A program made the position numbers and the translations under genes. DNA of 17,241 bases from Desulfurellales bacterium (lineage in GTDB: Bacteria; Campylobacterota_A; Desulfurellia; Desulfurellales; Hippeaceae), in assembly GCA_027064405.1 (NCBI GenBank), contig JAMOPP010000034.1:1-17241 (forward strand). The letters run 5' to 3'. Shown here piece after piece: positions 1-7,120 of this stretch. Within the stretch, counting starts at the first letter, position 1. The number at the start of each line of letters is the position of its first letter. The notes under the pieces were generated by a model that was given only the letters and a program-made list of their open reading frames with translations, had not been told where the DNA came from and searched no databases.

Positions 1-110
1 AGCTTAAGCCTGTATTCTTTATCTATTACATCATAAGGAGGAGCAATGACATTTTTAGACACTATATTTTTTTCAAATCTCAAACCCTTAAAAGGATAAA
101 TTAAAGACAT
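1..110 (-). CDS. DUF1015 family protein (N-terminal fragment)
   Basis: This is the start of a gene that continues beyond the left edge; 36 codons are visible. The translation begins MSLIYPFKGLRF and contains VIAPPYDVID, the conserved N-terminal signature of the DUF1015 family, whose biochemical role is not settled. The start ATG (108-110) is preceded by AAAAGGGG at 116-123, a plausible ribosome binding site like the one before glmS. It follows tsaB on the same strand with a 56-base gap and no visible terminator, so it is probably the last visible member of the glmS operon. Only the N terminus is seen, so nothing can be said about the rest of the protein. Confidence 0.75.
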   Translation of the reverse strand, partial: MSLIYPFKGLRFEKNIVSKNVIAPPYDVIDKEYRLK

Positions 111-166
111 AAAAACCCCTTTTTTATATTTAGCCTACAATACACTCCAATCTATCAAAACAAATC

Positions 167-748
167 TTAATAGAGAGGAGACAGGTCAAATAGTTTAACT
201 TTTTTAAAATAATCATAGCCCAATTTTACAACATTGCGAGTTTGAGGTAAAACTTTACAAGAGTAACTGTTCTTATAGGGAGCAATCATAAACTTCCCAT
301 ATGAGGCAATCTCTTCTTCACTACACTTTTCTATTTCTGAAATTCTTTCAATTCCATTCAGACCTATATTGTAATCTGCGAAATAGACCTCTTTTGAAAA
401 AGGATACGACAAAACCCTTACAATTGACTCTGAACCCATATAACTTGCAGCCATCAAATCAAGCGTATTCACGGCATATACAAATTCCAATCTATCAAAA
501 AACATACCTTTAATAGTGGCAATTACAACCCTCAAAGATGTGTATCTTCCGTACCCTATGGAGCAAAATACCTCATCAATATCGGATACATCCACAGAAA
601 GCAGCTTAAAAGCATCCTTAAAGGCTGTAACGAGAATCTTCGAATGCGTGTTTTTAGAGTCTATAAACAAATCATAGACAACTGCATCTTCGTCAAAAAC
701 AGTAATACCTATATTTTCAAAAGAACCGTCTACGGATAGACGAAGCAT
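167..748 (-). CDS. tsaB: TsaB-like protein, t6A tRNA modification (divergent)
   Basis: The 193-residue product is a likely TsaB. In the family, TsaB is the inactive ASKHA-fold partner that scaffolds TsaD and TsaE during synthesis of threonylcarbamoyladenosine at tRNA position 37. Visible support is the N-terminal strand-turn motif (LSVDGS, residues 4-9), THS at 34-36, and a degenerate version of the family's GPGSFTGLR motif at 65-73 (GYGRYTSLR), followed by ATIKGM. An LDLMAASY stretch near 100 and a C-terminal PLY also fit. The length is slightly short for TsaB (usually about 210-240). The gene starts 2 bases after the stop of the SecB-like gene, so the two are probably translationally coupled; no strong Shine-Dalgarno sequence is visible. 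The motif divergence keeps confidence moderate. Confidence 0.72.
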   Translation of the reverse strand: MLRLSVDGSFENIGITVFDEDAVVYDLFIDSKNTHSKILVTAFKDAFKLLSVDVSDIDEVFCSIGYGRYTSLRVVIATIKGMFFDRLEFVYAVNTLDLMAASYMGSESIVRVLSYPFSKEVYFADYNIGLNGIERISEIEKCSEEEIASYGKFMIAPYKNSYSCKVLPQTRNVVKLGYDYFKKVKLFDLSPLY

Positions 749-750
749 CG

Positions 751-1197
751 TTAGTTTTTCTTATTGCTCGGAGCTGTAAAATGTATAGGTGGTATTATAA
801 TAGGTGCAAGACCCATTCTTATGAGAGTATTTTGAACAAGTTCTCTAAAATACGGCCAGCTATCAACTATAACCGTTGACTGTGCAAAAATCTCAAATAT
901 TTCATCATCAATCGGTGCTCCAACCTGGAAGTCCAAGATATAGCCTGTTTCTATTGTCGTAAAAACATCGTCCGGATTATCTTTATTTGCTATTTTTAAT
1001 GAAAAATCCTGAAACACACGAACAAAGTTATCGTTTATAATCTGATAATACGCATTTTTGTCTATGTATATTTTCTGCGTATCAGGTGAAATATCAAGCT
1101 TCTCTTCATCAAAACTGCAGTTTAACTTCTGCATTCTTATATTATTCAAAGCAAGATTTGTGTTAAATTTTGCGAATCTTTCCTCTAAACTGACCAT
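751..1197 (-). CDS. SecB-like export chaperone
   Basis: This 148-residue protein resembles SecB, the tetrameric cytosolic chaperone that keeps preproteins unfolded and delivers them to SecA. The best evidence is the C-terminal half. WPYFREL at 114-120, followed by a helix and APIIIPPIHF at 131-140, matches SecB's FPYARE helix and its PPLxLxPVNF strand. GYILDFQV (85-92) corresponds to the strand before the acidic stretch. The N-terminal third is not recognisable and has no signal peptide. A good Shine-Dalgarno sequence (GGAGGT, 1201-1206) precedes the ATG. It lies 15 bases after the helicase stop. No toxin-antitoxin genes flank it, so it is unlikely to be a SecB of the TA-associated type. Similarity is to the fold rather than close, so a general SecB-like call is safest. 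Confidence 0.65.
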   Translation of the reverse strand: MVSLEERFAKFNTNLALNNIRMQKLNCSFDEEKLDISPDTQKIYIDKNAYYQIINDNFVRVFQDFSLKIANKDNPDDVFTTIETGYILDFQVGAPIDDEIFEIFAQSTVIVDSWPYFRELVQNTLIRMGLAPIIIPPIHFTAPSNKKN

Positions 1198-1212
1198 AAA
1201 ACCTCCAAAAAA

Positions 1213-3249
1213 TCAAATAAATTGTAAATTTCTATCCTTTGATAACAATTTTTTTATACCGTGTTTATAAAAATTGATTGTGAGCATTATCGATAATTCA
1301 TTTTCAACCTTTGCCAACACAACCCCCTCACCATAAACAGAGTGCTTAACTTTTGCGCCTCTTCTTATATCTTCTTTTGAAGAATTTTCAAGTTTTTTCA
1401 AACTTATATCCTTCAAAAATCTTGACGCCACAGTCGGTACATTTGCATTGTTTTTTCGTCTTGAGGCAGCATAGGTAACAAATAAGTTCTCTTTTGCCCT
1501 TGTTATTGCAACATAAAAAAGCCTTCTCTCCTCTTCTATATCCATTTCGCTCTCTTTTAAATTAGCATTTGGAAAAAGACCCTCCTCTAATCCCGGAATA
1601 AAAACAGTATTAAATTCAAGCCCCTTAGATGCGTGTATTGTCATAAGTTTAACTGCACTATCCGTATCATCTAATTTATTTGAATAATCAAACAGAGAAA
1701 CTTTTTCTAAAAAATCTTCAAGTTTATTTGTGCTTGAAACCGACTTTAGCTCCATAACATTTTCTATCTTACCAGGTTCTCTTAATTTTTCAAGATATTT
1801 CATATACCCGCTTTTTGACAAAATTAAATCTATAAGTTTATCAACATCTTCGTCCTTTGAAAGCCCGTTAAATATCCCTACAAATTCCGATAAAGAACCG
1901 GCTTGTCTATCCGTTAAAATATTGTTATTAAGCATAGTCTTCACAGATTCAAAATAGGAAAGTGATTTTGAAGCTGCAAATTCCTGAATTTTTTCAATCA
2001 GTTTTTTACCTATGCCTACAGGATGCGAACCAACCGCCCTTAAAAAAGATACATCATCATTTTTATTAAAAATGAGTCTCATATAAGCTATAATATCTTT
2101 AATCTCTTTTCTGTCAAAAAACTTTTTCGAGCCTACAATTTTATACGGCACGGACTGCTTAACAAGATTCTCTTCTATTATTCTTGATTGAAAATTAGTT
2201 CTATACAAAACCGCAACATCCGATATATCCCCCTTCTCTCTATACATCTGACCTATTTTTGATGCAATAAATTTAGCTTCATCATAATCAGAAGAGAAAG
2301 GTATTATATTAATATCGCCCCCGTCTTTTTCAGAATACAGCCTTTTTTTATTCCTGAAGTTATTCTTTGATATTACACTGTTTGCCAAGTCAAGTATCTT
2401 CTGAGCAGAACGATAATTTTGTTCAAGTTTTATCACCTTGCAACTGTCATATTCCGAATTAAATTTCATAATATTGCCCACATCAGCTCCCCTAAAGCTG
2501 TATATAGACTGATCCTCATCTCCAACGGCACATATCTTGTTTTTTCCGCTTGATAAAAGTTTTATAAGCATATATTGGGGATAGTTGGTATCCTGGTACT
2601 CGTCAATAAATATGTATTTAAATCTTTGAGAATATTTTTGACGCACGGATAAATTATCTCTTAACATTTCAATATTTTTAATAATTATATTATCAAAATC
2701 TACGGCATTCAATTCGTCAAGTTTCTGCTCATATAACTTGTATATTTTTTGCATCAAAGCTTCATAAGGCGTTGCAGTAGATATTTCGTCAAACTTCTTC
2801 ATATTTAATTTATAACGGGAAATTTTAGACAAAATCTTTTTTGGAGGATATTTTTTAACATCAAGATTTAAACCCTTTAAAATTGCTTTTATTAAAACTT
2901 CCTGGTCCTTTGTATCGTAAATAACGGGTTTATATCCTTCGCTTCTTAAAAATCTCAAAGAAATCGAATGAAAAGTGCCTATGAACATATTTTTAGCGTC
3001 TTCTCCTACCATAGTTGCTATTCTCTCTTTCATTTCCGTAGCGGCTTTATTGGTAAAAGTCAACGCGAGTATCTCGTACGGTTTGGCATAACCTTCATTA
3101 ATCACATACGCTATTTTATGCGTTAAGGTCTTTGTCTTACCGCTTCCCGCACCTGCTATAATTAAAAGATTGTTATCATTACACAAAACGGCTTCGCGCT
3201 GTTCTTTATTTAGATTTTGTAATATTTTTGGATCTTGCTGTTGCTTCAT
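1213..3249 (-). CDS. uvrD: UvrD/PcrA-type superfamily 1 DNA helicase
   Basis: This 678-residue protein is a 3'-5' SF1A helicase that would unwind DNA in nucleotide excision and mismatch repair and clear proteins from DNA. All motifs are in order: Q motif LNKEQREAV (13-21), Walker A GAGSGKT (33-39), Walker B IDEYQDT (215-221), motif III GDEDQSIYSFRGAD (243-256), QNYRS (motif IV), TIHASKGLEF (motif V) and FYVAITRAKENL (motif VI). The C terminus has the Tudor-like segment typical of PcrA/UvrD (GAKVKHSVYGEGVV to GIKKLL), so it is full length though compact. The ATG lies inside the preceding CLC gene, a 44-base overlap. No other start exists before the Q motif, which makes the overlap real. Translation is probably coupled to the CLC gene. 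Confidence 0.95.
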   Translation of the reverse strand: MKQQQDPKILQNLNKEQREAVLCNDNNLLIIAGAGSGKTKTLTHKIAYVINEGYAKPYEILALTFTNKAATEMKERIATMVGEDAKNMFIGTFHSISLRFLRSEGYKPVIYDTKDQEVLIKAILKGLNLDVKKYPPKKILSKISRYKLNMKKFDEISTATPYEALMQKIYKLYEQKLDELNAVDFDNIIIKNIEMLRDNLSVRQKYSQRFKYIFIDEYQDTNYPQYMLIKLLSSGKNKICAVGDEDQSIYSFRGADVGNIMKFNSEYDSCKVIKLEQNYRSAQKILDLANSVISKNNFRNKKRLYSEKDGGDINIIPFSSDYDEAKFIASKIGQMYREKGDISDVAVLYRTNFQSRIIEENLVKQSVPYKIVGSKKFFDRKEIKDIIAYMRLIFNKNDDVSFLRAVGSHPVGIGKKLIEKIQEFAASKSLSYFESVKTMLNNNILTDRQAGSLSEFVGIFNGLSKDEDVDKLIDLILSKSGYMKYLEKLREPGKIENVMELKSVSSTNKLEDFLEKVSLFDYSNKLDDTDSAVKLMTIHASKGLEFNTVFIPGLEEGLFPNANLKESEMDIEEERRLFYVAITRAKENLFVTYAASRRKNNANVPTVASRFLKDISLKKLENSSKEDIRRGAKVKHSVYGEGVVLAKVENELSIMLTINFYKHGIKKLLSKDRNLQFI

Positions 3250-5002
3250 TATAAGCCTTTATTATATCCTTTCTTGTAATTATACCCATAATTTTACCAC
3301 CATCATCTACTACAGGAAGCATATTTATTTCTTTGAAACCTATTTTATGCATTATCTGGTTCAAATTCTCATTCTTTTGCGCTGTTATAACCTCCTCATT
3401 TGCAACATCTTCCGCAACAATAAAGTCCGCCAACTCGTTATCACCAAGTATTGATTTTAACACATGAAGCGTGATTATACCTATTAAATTATTCTTCTCA
3501 TCCAAAACAGGTATATCAGATTGCTTAGATTCGGATAATATTTGATATATTTTAGAAAGGTGAGTCGAACCCTTAACAGAAATAAATTTCTTTTTCATCA
3601 AATCCTCAACTTTAATATTCTCCAAAACATCTCTTATATACTCATATTTATGTATAGGAGAATGACTCCTATCCTTTACCTGATAATGTTCTATACTATA
3701 CCTTGAACTGAGCAAGAAACTTATTGAAACAACCCACATAGAGGGCACTATAAGTTCATAATTACCCGTTATCTCAGCAACAAGAATAATAACGGAAAGA
3801 GGGGTTTTAGCCGTTGCCGCAAAAAATCCAGCCATACCTACAATAGCAAAAGATGCCGGATTATCTATCATAAAAGGAGCTATAGAATGAAACCATCCGC
3901 CAAAACCGCCACCTATAGCGGCACCTATAACAAGACTCGGTGCAAACATTCCTGCCGAGTTTCCACTCCCTATGGTAACAGATGTAGTAACCATTCTAAC
4001 AACACCTATAATAAGAAGCGTGGTAAAACCTATGTTATTCACAAAAGCATTTTGCAATATACCGTAACCCATTCCTACACTCGAAGGAAAAATAGAACCG
4101 GCTATGCCTATAACAAGACCACCCAAAGCGGTTTTTATATACAAAGGAGACTTAATGCGTCCAAAAATATCCGATGTCGTATTAAAAACATTTATAAACA
4201 TAATACCTGTAGCGGCACACACAAATGCAAGAACAGTATAGGGTATTAATTCAAATAGATTGTCGAATGTTATAGTAGGCATAGAAAACATATGAACCCA
4301 GCCGAATTTTGCCGAAAAAATAGAATATGCTACAATGGAAGATATAGCTGCAGGAAGAAGGGCTTCGTGTTCAAAATCAACATCCTTATACAAGACTTCA
4401 GTTGCATAAATTGCAGCTCCCATAGGGCTTCTAAAAATTGCACCTATTCCTGCCGACATACCGCACACCATCATTATCCGTTTATCTTTGTCGGATAAGT
4501 GAAGCACCTTAGCTATATGATAACCTAAACCCGCTCCAATTTGAGCCGCAGGGCCTTCCCTTCCTCCGGCACCTCCAACACCAAGAGATATAACGGATAC
4601 TATGGTCTTGACAAAAGGCACTCTAAAACGAATAGGCTTATTGGTATTATATGATTTTATAACATCTCCGGTTCCGCCGCCCTTTGTCTCTTCAGCAGCA
4701 AGATGCATTATAAGTCCACTCAAAAATCCGCCCACAGTGGCAATAAGAATAAAATAAACTCTATTAAAAGGCTTGTGTATTAAACCGATAATAGACTCTT
4801 CGTTTGTAGGATGGCTCAAGGGAAAGCCGGCTATATGATTCAAGAAAAACGAAGATGTCAAATCAAGCAAAACAAAGAAAATTATTGCAGCGAATCCGGA
4901 TAAAACACCTACTATTGCAGCATATAGAAACCATTTTCCCGTGTTTGAACGTTTTACATTGTTAATGATAAAAAAAAGTTCGGATATTAGAGAGGTTTTC
5001 AT
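3206..5002 (-). CDS. CLC-family chloride channel/transporter with C-terminal CBS pair
   Basis: This 598-residue integral membrane protein has the CLC fold (about residues 25-435) followed by two CBS domains (about 465-590). GREGP at 147-151 carries the gating glutamate E149, and GMFAP at 351-355 is the second anion-site motif. The first selectivity motif reads GGGTG (108-112) instead of GSGIP. At the position of the internal proton glutamate of E. coli ClC-ec1 the sequence is TEV, with V203 aligned to E203. The CBS pair would bind adenine nucleotides and tune transport, as in other CLC-CBS proteins. The gene starts in an ATGA overlap with the end of glmS and overlaps the helicase by 44 bases, so it sits firmly in the operon. 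The family is clear. Channel versus exchanger and ion preference are not. Confidence 0.93.
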   Translation of the reverse strand: MKTSLISELFFIINNVKRSNTGKWFLYAAIVGVLSGFAAIIFFVLLDLTSSFFLNHIAGFPLSHPTNEESIIGLIHKPFNRVYFILIATVGGFLSGLIMHLAAEETKGGGTGDVIKSYNTNKPIRFRVPFVKTIVSVISLGVGGAGGREGPAAQIGAGLGYHIAKVLHLSDKDKRIMMVCGMSAGIGAIFRSPMGAAIYATEVLYKDVDFEHEALLPAAISSIVAYSIFSAKFGWVHMFSMPTITFDNLFELIPYTVLAFVCAATGIMFINVFNTTSDIFGRIKSPLYIKTALGGLVIGIAGSIFPSSVGMGYGILQNAFVNNIGFTTLLIIGVVRMVTTSVTIGSGNSAGMFAPSLVIGAAIGGGFGGWFHSIAPFMIDNPASFAIVGMAGFFAATAKTPLSVIILVAEITGNYELIVPSMWVVSISFLLSSRYSIEHYQVKDRSHSPIHKYEYIRDVLENIKVEDLMKKKFISVKGSTHLSKIYQILSESKQSDIPVLDEKNNLIGIITLHVLKSILGDNELADFIVAEDVANEEVITAQKNENLNQIMHKIGFKEINMLPVVDDGGKIMGIITRKDIIKAYNEATARSKNITKSK

Positions 5003-6813
5003 TCTACAGTAACACTTTTTGCCAAATTTCTTGGCTGATCTATGTCATTACCAAGATAAAGTGCTATATAATAAGCAAAAAGCTGAAGCGGTATAACATA
5101 GATAAAGCCTGAAAATTCATAATCTATTTCATTTAAACCGATAAATTCATCTGCAATGCTACTCTTTTTATCGGAAAACATAATTATTTTACCTGAGCGC
5201 GCCTTTATCTCTTGCGCATTCGACAAAATTTTAGAGTAAAGCGGTTCATAACTATGGGCAATAATAACAGACGGAGTGTTCTCATCTACAAGCGCAATCG
5301 GACCATGCTTTATCTCTCCTGCAGGATATCCTTCAGCATGAATATAGGATATTTCCTTTAGCTTCAATGCCCCTTCAAAGGCTATGGGATACAAAAGTCC
5401 CCTTCCAAGAAAAAGAAAATTTTTATATGTATGATAATTTTTTGCTATTTTTTCAACTGAATTATTTGTCGATAAAAAGGTTTCTTTCATTAATTCCGGC
5501 AAGCGCAACATATACTTGGCTTTATCTGCATACGGGTAACCCTTTATATCCGCTATATAAAACGACAGCATATACAAAACGGCAAGCTGTGACACAAAAG
5601 CCTTGGTAGAAGCCACACTTATCTCAGGTCCTGCAAGGGTATATATGCATGAATCAGCCAATCTTGCTATTGCCGATTCTTTAACATTTACTATCGAGAG
5701 GGTTTTTATGCCTTTGCTTTTTGCATATTTTAATGATTCTTTAGTGTCCGCCGTTTCACCGGATTGAGATATGACAATAAATAAGCCTTTCTTAGATAAG
5801 ATAGGGTCTGAATATCGAAACTCGCTCGCTACGCATACCTCAACCGGAACTTTTGCATATTTTTCAATTATTGGCTTTGCACTCAATCCTGCATAATAGC
5901 TTGTGCCGCAAGCAACAATCTTTATGCTATCCATTTCCTTAAAAAAGTCACAGCTTAAATTAATCTCTTCATCCAAGAAAATTTTACCCTCGCTGTTTAT
6001 TCTGGACTGTACGGTATTTCTAACAGCTTCATCTTCTTCGGCTATCTCTTTTAGCATAAAATGTTTAAATCCGCCTTTTTGTGCAAATTCATAAGACCAA
6101 TCAACCGTCACAGCTTCTCTTTTTATAATATTAAAGTCTTTATCTTTAATTTCTATAGAATCCGATAGAATTTTTGCAATATCACCATCTTCTAAAAAAA
6201 TAAAATCTTTCGTATATTCAATTATCGCAGACACATCACTTGCAATATATGTAGAATAATCACTTATGCCTATAACCAGAGGGCTATCCTTTTTTGCAAG
6301 CATAATTGCATCTTCACTATGCGAGATGGCGGCAATAGCAAAACTACCCTCAAGCATTTTAATGGTTTTCTCGAAGGCTTCATAAAAAGGGTAATCATTC
6401 ATAAAGAAATCTATTAATAGGGCTACTGTTTCCGTGTCTGTTTCGCTCTTTTTAAATATCTTATTTTGTTTTAAAAATTCATCTAACTCCCTGTAATTCT
6501 CTATTATTCCATTATGAACAACAGAAACCCTTTTTGTAAAATGAGGATGCGCATTTACAATATTCGGTTTTCCGTGAGTTGCCCATCTCGTATGACCTAT
6601 ACCGATATGTCCGTTTAAATCTTCTTTTTTTTCTATAATTAAAGACGCAAGATCCATAATCTTGCCCTTATTTTTTACCGTATTCAAGGTGTTCTTTTCT
6701 GTCTTTACACTTATTCCGGCTGAATCGTATCCCCTATATTCTAAAGCCGACAGTCCGTCCAATATTATATTTAATGCCTTTTCTTTTCCGATATATCCAA
6801 CTATTCCACACAT
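4999..6813 (-). CDS. glmS: glutamine-fructose-6-phosphate aminotransferase (isomerizing)
   Basis: GlmS converts fructose 6-phosphate and glutamine to glucosamine 6-phosphate, the first step toward UDP-GlcNAc for peptidoglycan and lipopolysaccharide. The 604-residue product is normal length. It begins MCGIVGYIG, with C2 as the N-terminal nucleophile after Met removal. The glutaminase domain shows GHTRWATHG (73-81) and HNGIIENYREL. Two SIS sugar-isomerase domains follow, marked by CGTSYYAG and SQSGETADT in the first and EGALKLKEISYIHAEGYPAGE in the second. The C terminus DQPRNLAKSVTVE is typical. The ATG is preceded by AAAGGGG (6823-6829). It is the first gene after the promoter at 6844-6872, with a leader of only about 24 nt. 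That leaves no space for a glmS ribozyme. Confidence 0.97.
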   Translation of the reverse strand: MCGIVGYIGKEKALNIILDGLSALEYRGYDSAGISVKTEKNTLNTVKNKGKIMDLASLIIEKKEDLNGHIGIGHTRWATHGKPNIVNAHPHFTKRVSVVHNGIIENYRELDEFLKQNKIFKKSETDTETVALLIDFFMNDYPFYEAFEKTIKMLEGSFAIAAISHSEDAIMLAKKDSPLVIGISDYSTYIASDVSAIIEYTKDFIFLEDGDIAKILSDSIEIKDKDFNIIKREAVTVDWSYEFAQKGGFKHFMLKEIAEEDEAVRNTVQSRINSEGKIFLDEEINLSCDFFKEMDSIKIVACGTSYYAGLSAKPIIEKYAKVPVEVCVASEFRYSDPILSKKGLFIVISQSGETADTKESLKYAKSKGIKTLSIVNVKESAIARLADSCIYTLAGPEISVASTKAFVSQLAVLYMLSFYIADIKGYPYADKAKYMLRLPELMKETFLSTNNSVEKIAKNYHTYKNFLFLGRGLLYPIAFEGALKLKEISYIHAEGYPAGEIKHGPIALVDENTPSVIIAHSYEPLYSKILSNAQEIKARSGKIIMFSDKKSSIADEFIGLNEIDYEFSGFIYVIPLQLFAYYIALYLGNDIDQPRNLAKSVTVE

Positions 6814-6822
6814 AAAAACAGA

Positions 6823-6829
6823 CCCCTTT
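6823..6829 (-). promoter_or_regulatory. ribosome binding site of glmS
   Basis: Read leftward this is AAAGGGG, 9 bases before the glmS ATG. It is an imperfect Shine-Dalgarno sequence of the same type used by the DUF1015 gene. Confidence 0.6.
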
Positions 6830-6843
6830 CAAAATGTCCATTT

Positions 6844-6872
6844 TTTATAGCATTTGACATATCTTTTTTCAA
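6844..6872 (-). promoter_or_regulatory. sigma70-type promoter of the glmS operon
   Basis: On the minus strand there is a -35 TTGAAA (6867-6872), a 17-base spacer and a -10 TATAAA (6844-6849). The -10 is preceded by TG one base upstream, giving an extended -10 (TGCTATAAA). The predicted start near 6837 gives a leader of about 24 nt. No other good promoter or terminator is seen from here to position 1, so it probably serves the six leftward genes. Confidence 0.7.
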
Positions 6873-6907
6873 ATAATAATTAATAATTTTCAAGAAAACT
6901 GAGAAAA

Positions 6908-6937
6908 TTAGAAATAAAGAGTTAGAATTTGTTAGAA
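6908..6937. repeat. TTAGAA direct repeats between glmS and tRNA-Val
   Basis: TTAGAA occurs at 6908-6913, 6922-6927 and 6932-6937. The last two are the longer GTTAGAA, exactly 10 bases apart, which would put them on one face of the helix. They lie about 36-65 bases upstream of the glmS -35. This suggests a possible activator or repressor site, but the motif is AT-rich and could be chance. Confidence 0.3.
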
Positions 6938-6957
6938 GCACCATATTCATACCTTAG

Positions 6958-6976
6958 ATTTGGTGATAAACCGAAT
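6958..6976. promoter_or_regulatory. small dyad upstream of the tRNA promoter
   Basis: ATTTGGT, a GATAA loop and ACCGAAT form a 7-pair inverted repeat (one G-T pair) that ends 23 bases before the tRNA -35. It could be an operator for the tRNA or for divergent glmS. No T-tract follows, so it is not a terminator. Confidence 0.25.
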
Positions 6977-6999
6977 TCTTAAAATAAAATTAGATTTTC

Positions 7000-7028
7000 T
7001 TGACAAAAGAGATTATCTACATTAATCT
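7000..7028 (+). promoter_or_regulatory. promoter of tRNA-Val
   Basis: A consensus -35 TTGACA (7000-7005) is followed by a 17-base spacer and a weak -10 TAATCT (7023-7028). A start near 7034-7036 would give a precursor leader of only a few bases before the tRNA at 7040. The sequence around the -35 closely resembles the hisS promoter. The -35 is convincing; the -10 position is less so. Confidence 0.6.
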
Positions 7029-7039
7029 AAGGAGCAAGT

Positions 7040-7114
7040 GGGCGATTAGCTCAGGGGAAGAGCGCTTGCTTCACACGCAAGAGGTCACAGGTTCGAAACC
7101 TGTATCGCCCACCA
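7040..7114 (+). tRNA. tRNA-Val (anticodon CAC)
   Basis: The sequence folds into a complete cloverleaf. The acceptor stem is GGGCGAT (7040-7046) with ATCGCCC (7104-7110). The D stem is GCTC/GAGC with a short 7-base loop. The anticodon stem is CTTGC/GCAAG with loop TTCACAC, placing anticodon CAC at 7072-7074. The variable loop has 5 bases, and the T arm is ACAGG-TTCGAAA-CCTGT. The discriminator is A7111 and the CCA end is encoded (7112-7114). CAC reads the valine codon GUG, so this is an accessory isoacceptor beside the expected UAC species. It is divergent from glmS and convergent with aspS, whose stop codon lies 6 bases past the CCA. Confidence 0.95.
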
Positions 7115-7120
7115 TAATCT

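Noticed and set aside
3887..4498. Open frames on the plus strand opposite the CLC gene (3887-4249 and 4292-4498).
   Set aside because: They lie antisense to a clear CLC gene, encode low-complexity sequences rich in Tyr, Asn, Cys and Arg, and lack a ribosome site or family match.
3206..5002. Calling the CLC protein a fluoride-specific CLC-F.
   Set aside because: It has GREGP and GMFAP as in chloride CLCs, and a C-terminal CBS pair not typical of the fluoride clade.
6814..6840. A glmS ribozyme in the glmS leader.
   Set aside because: The leader between the predicted start and the ATG is about 24 nt, far shorter than the ribozyme.
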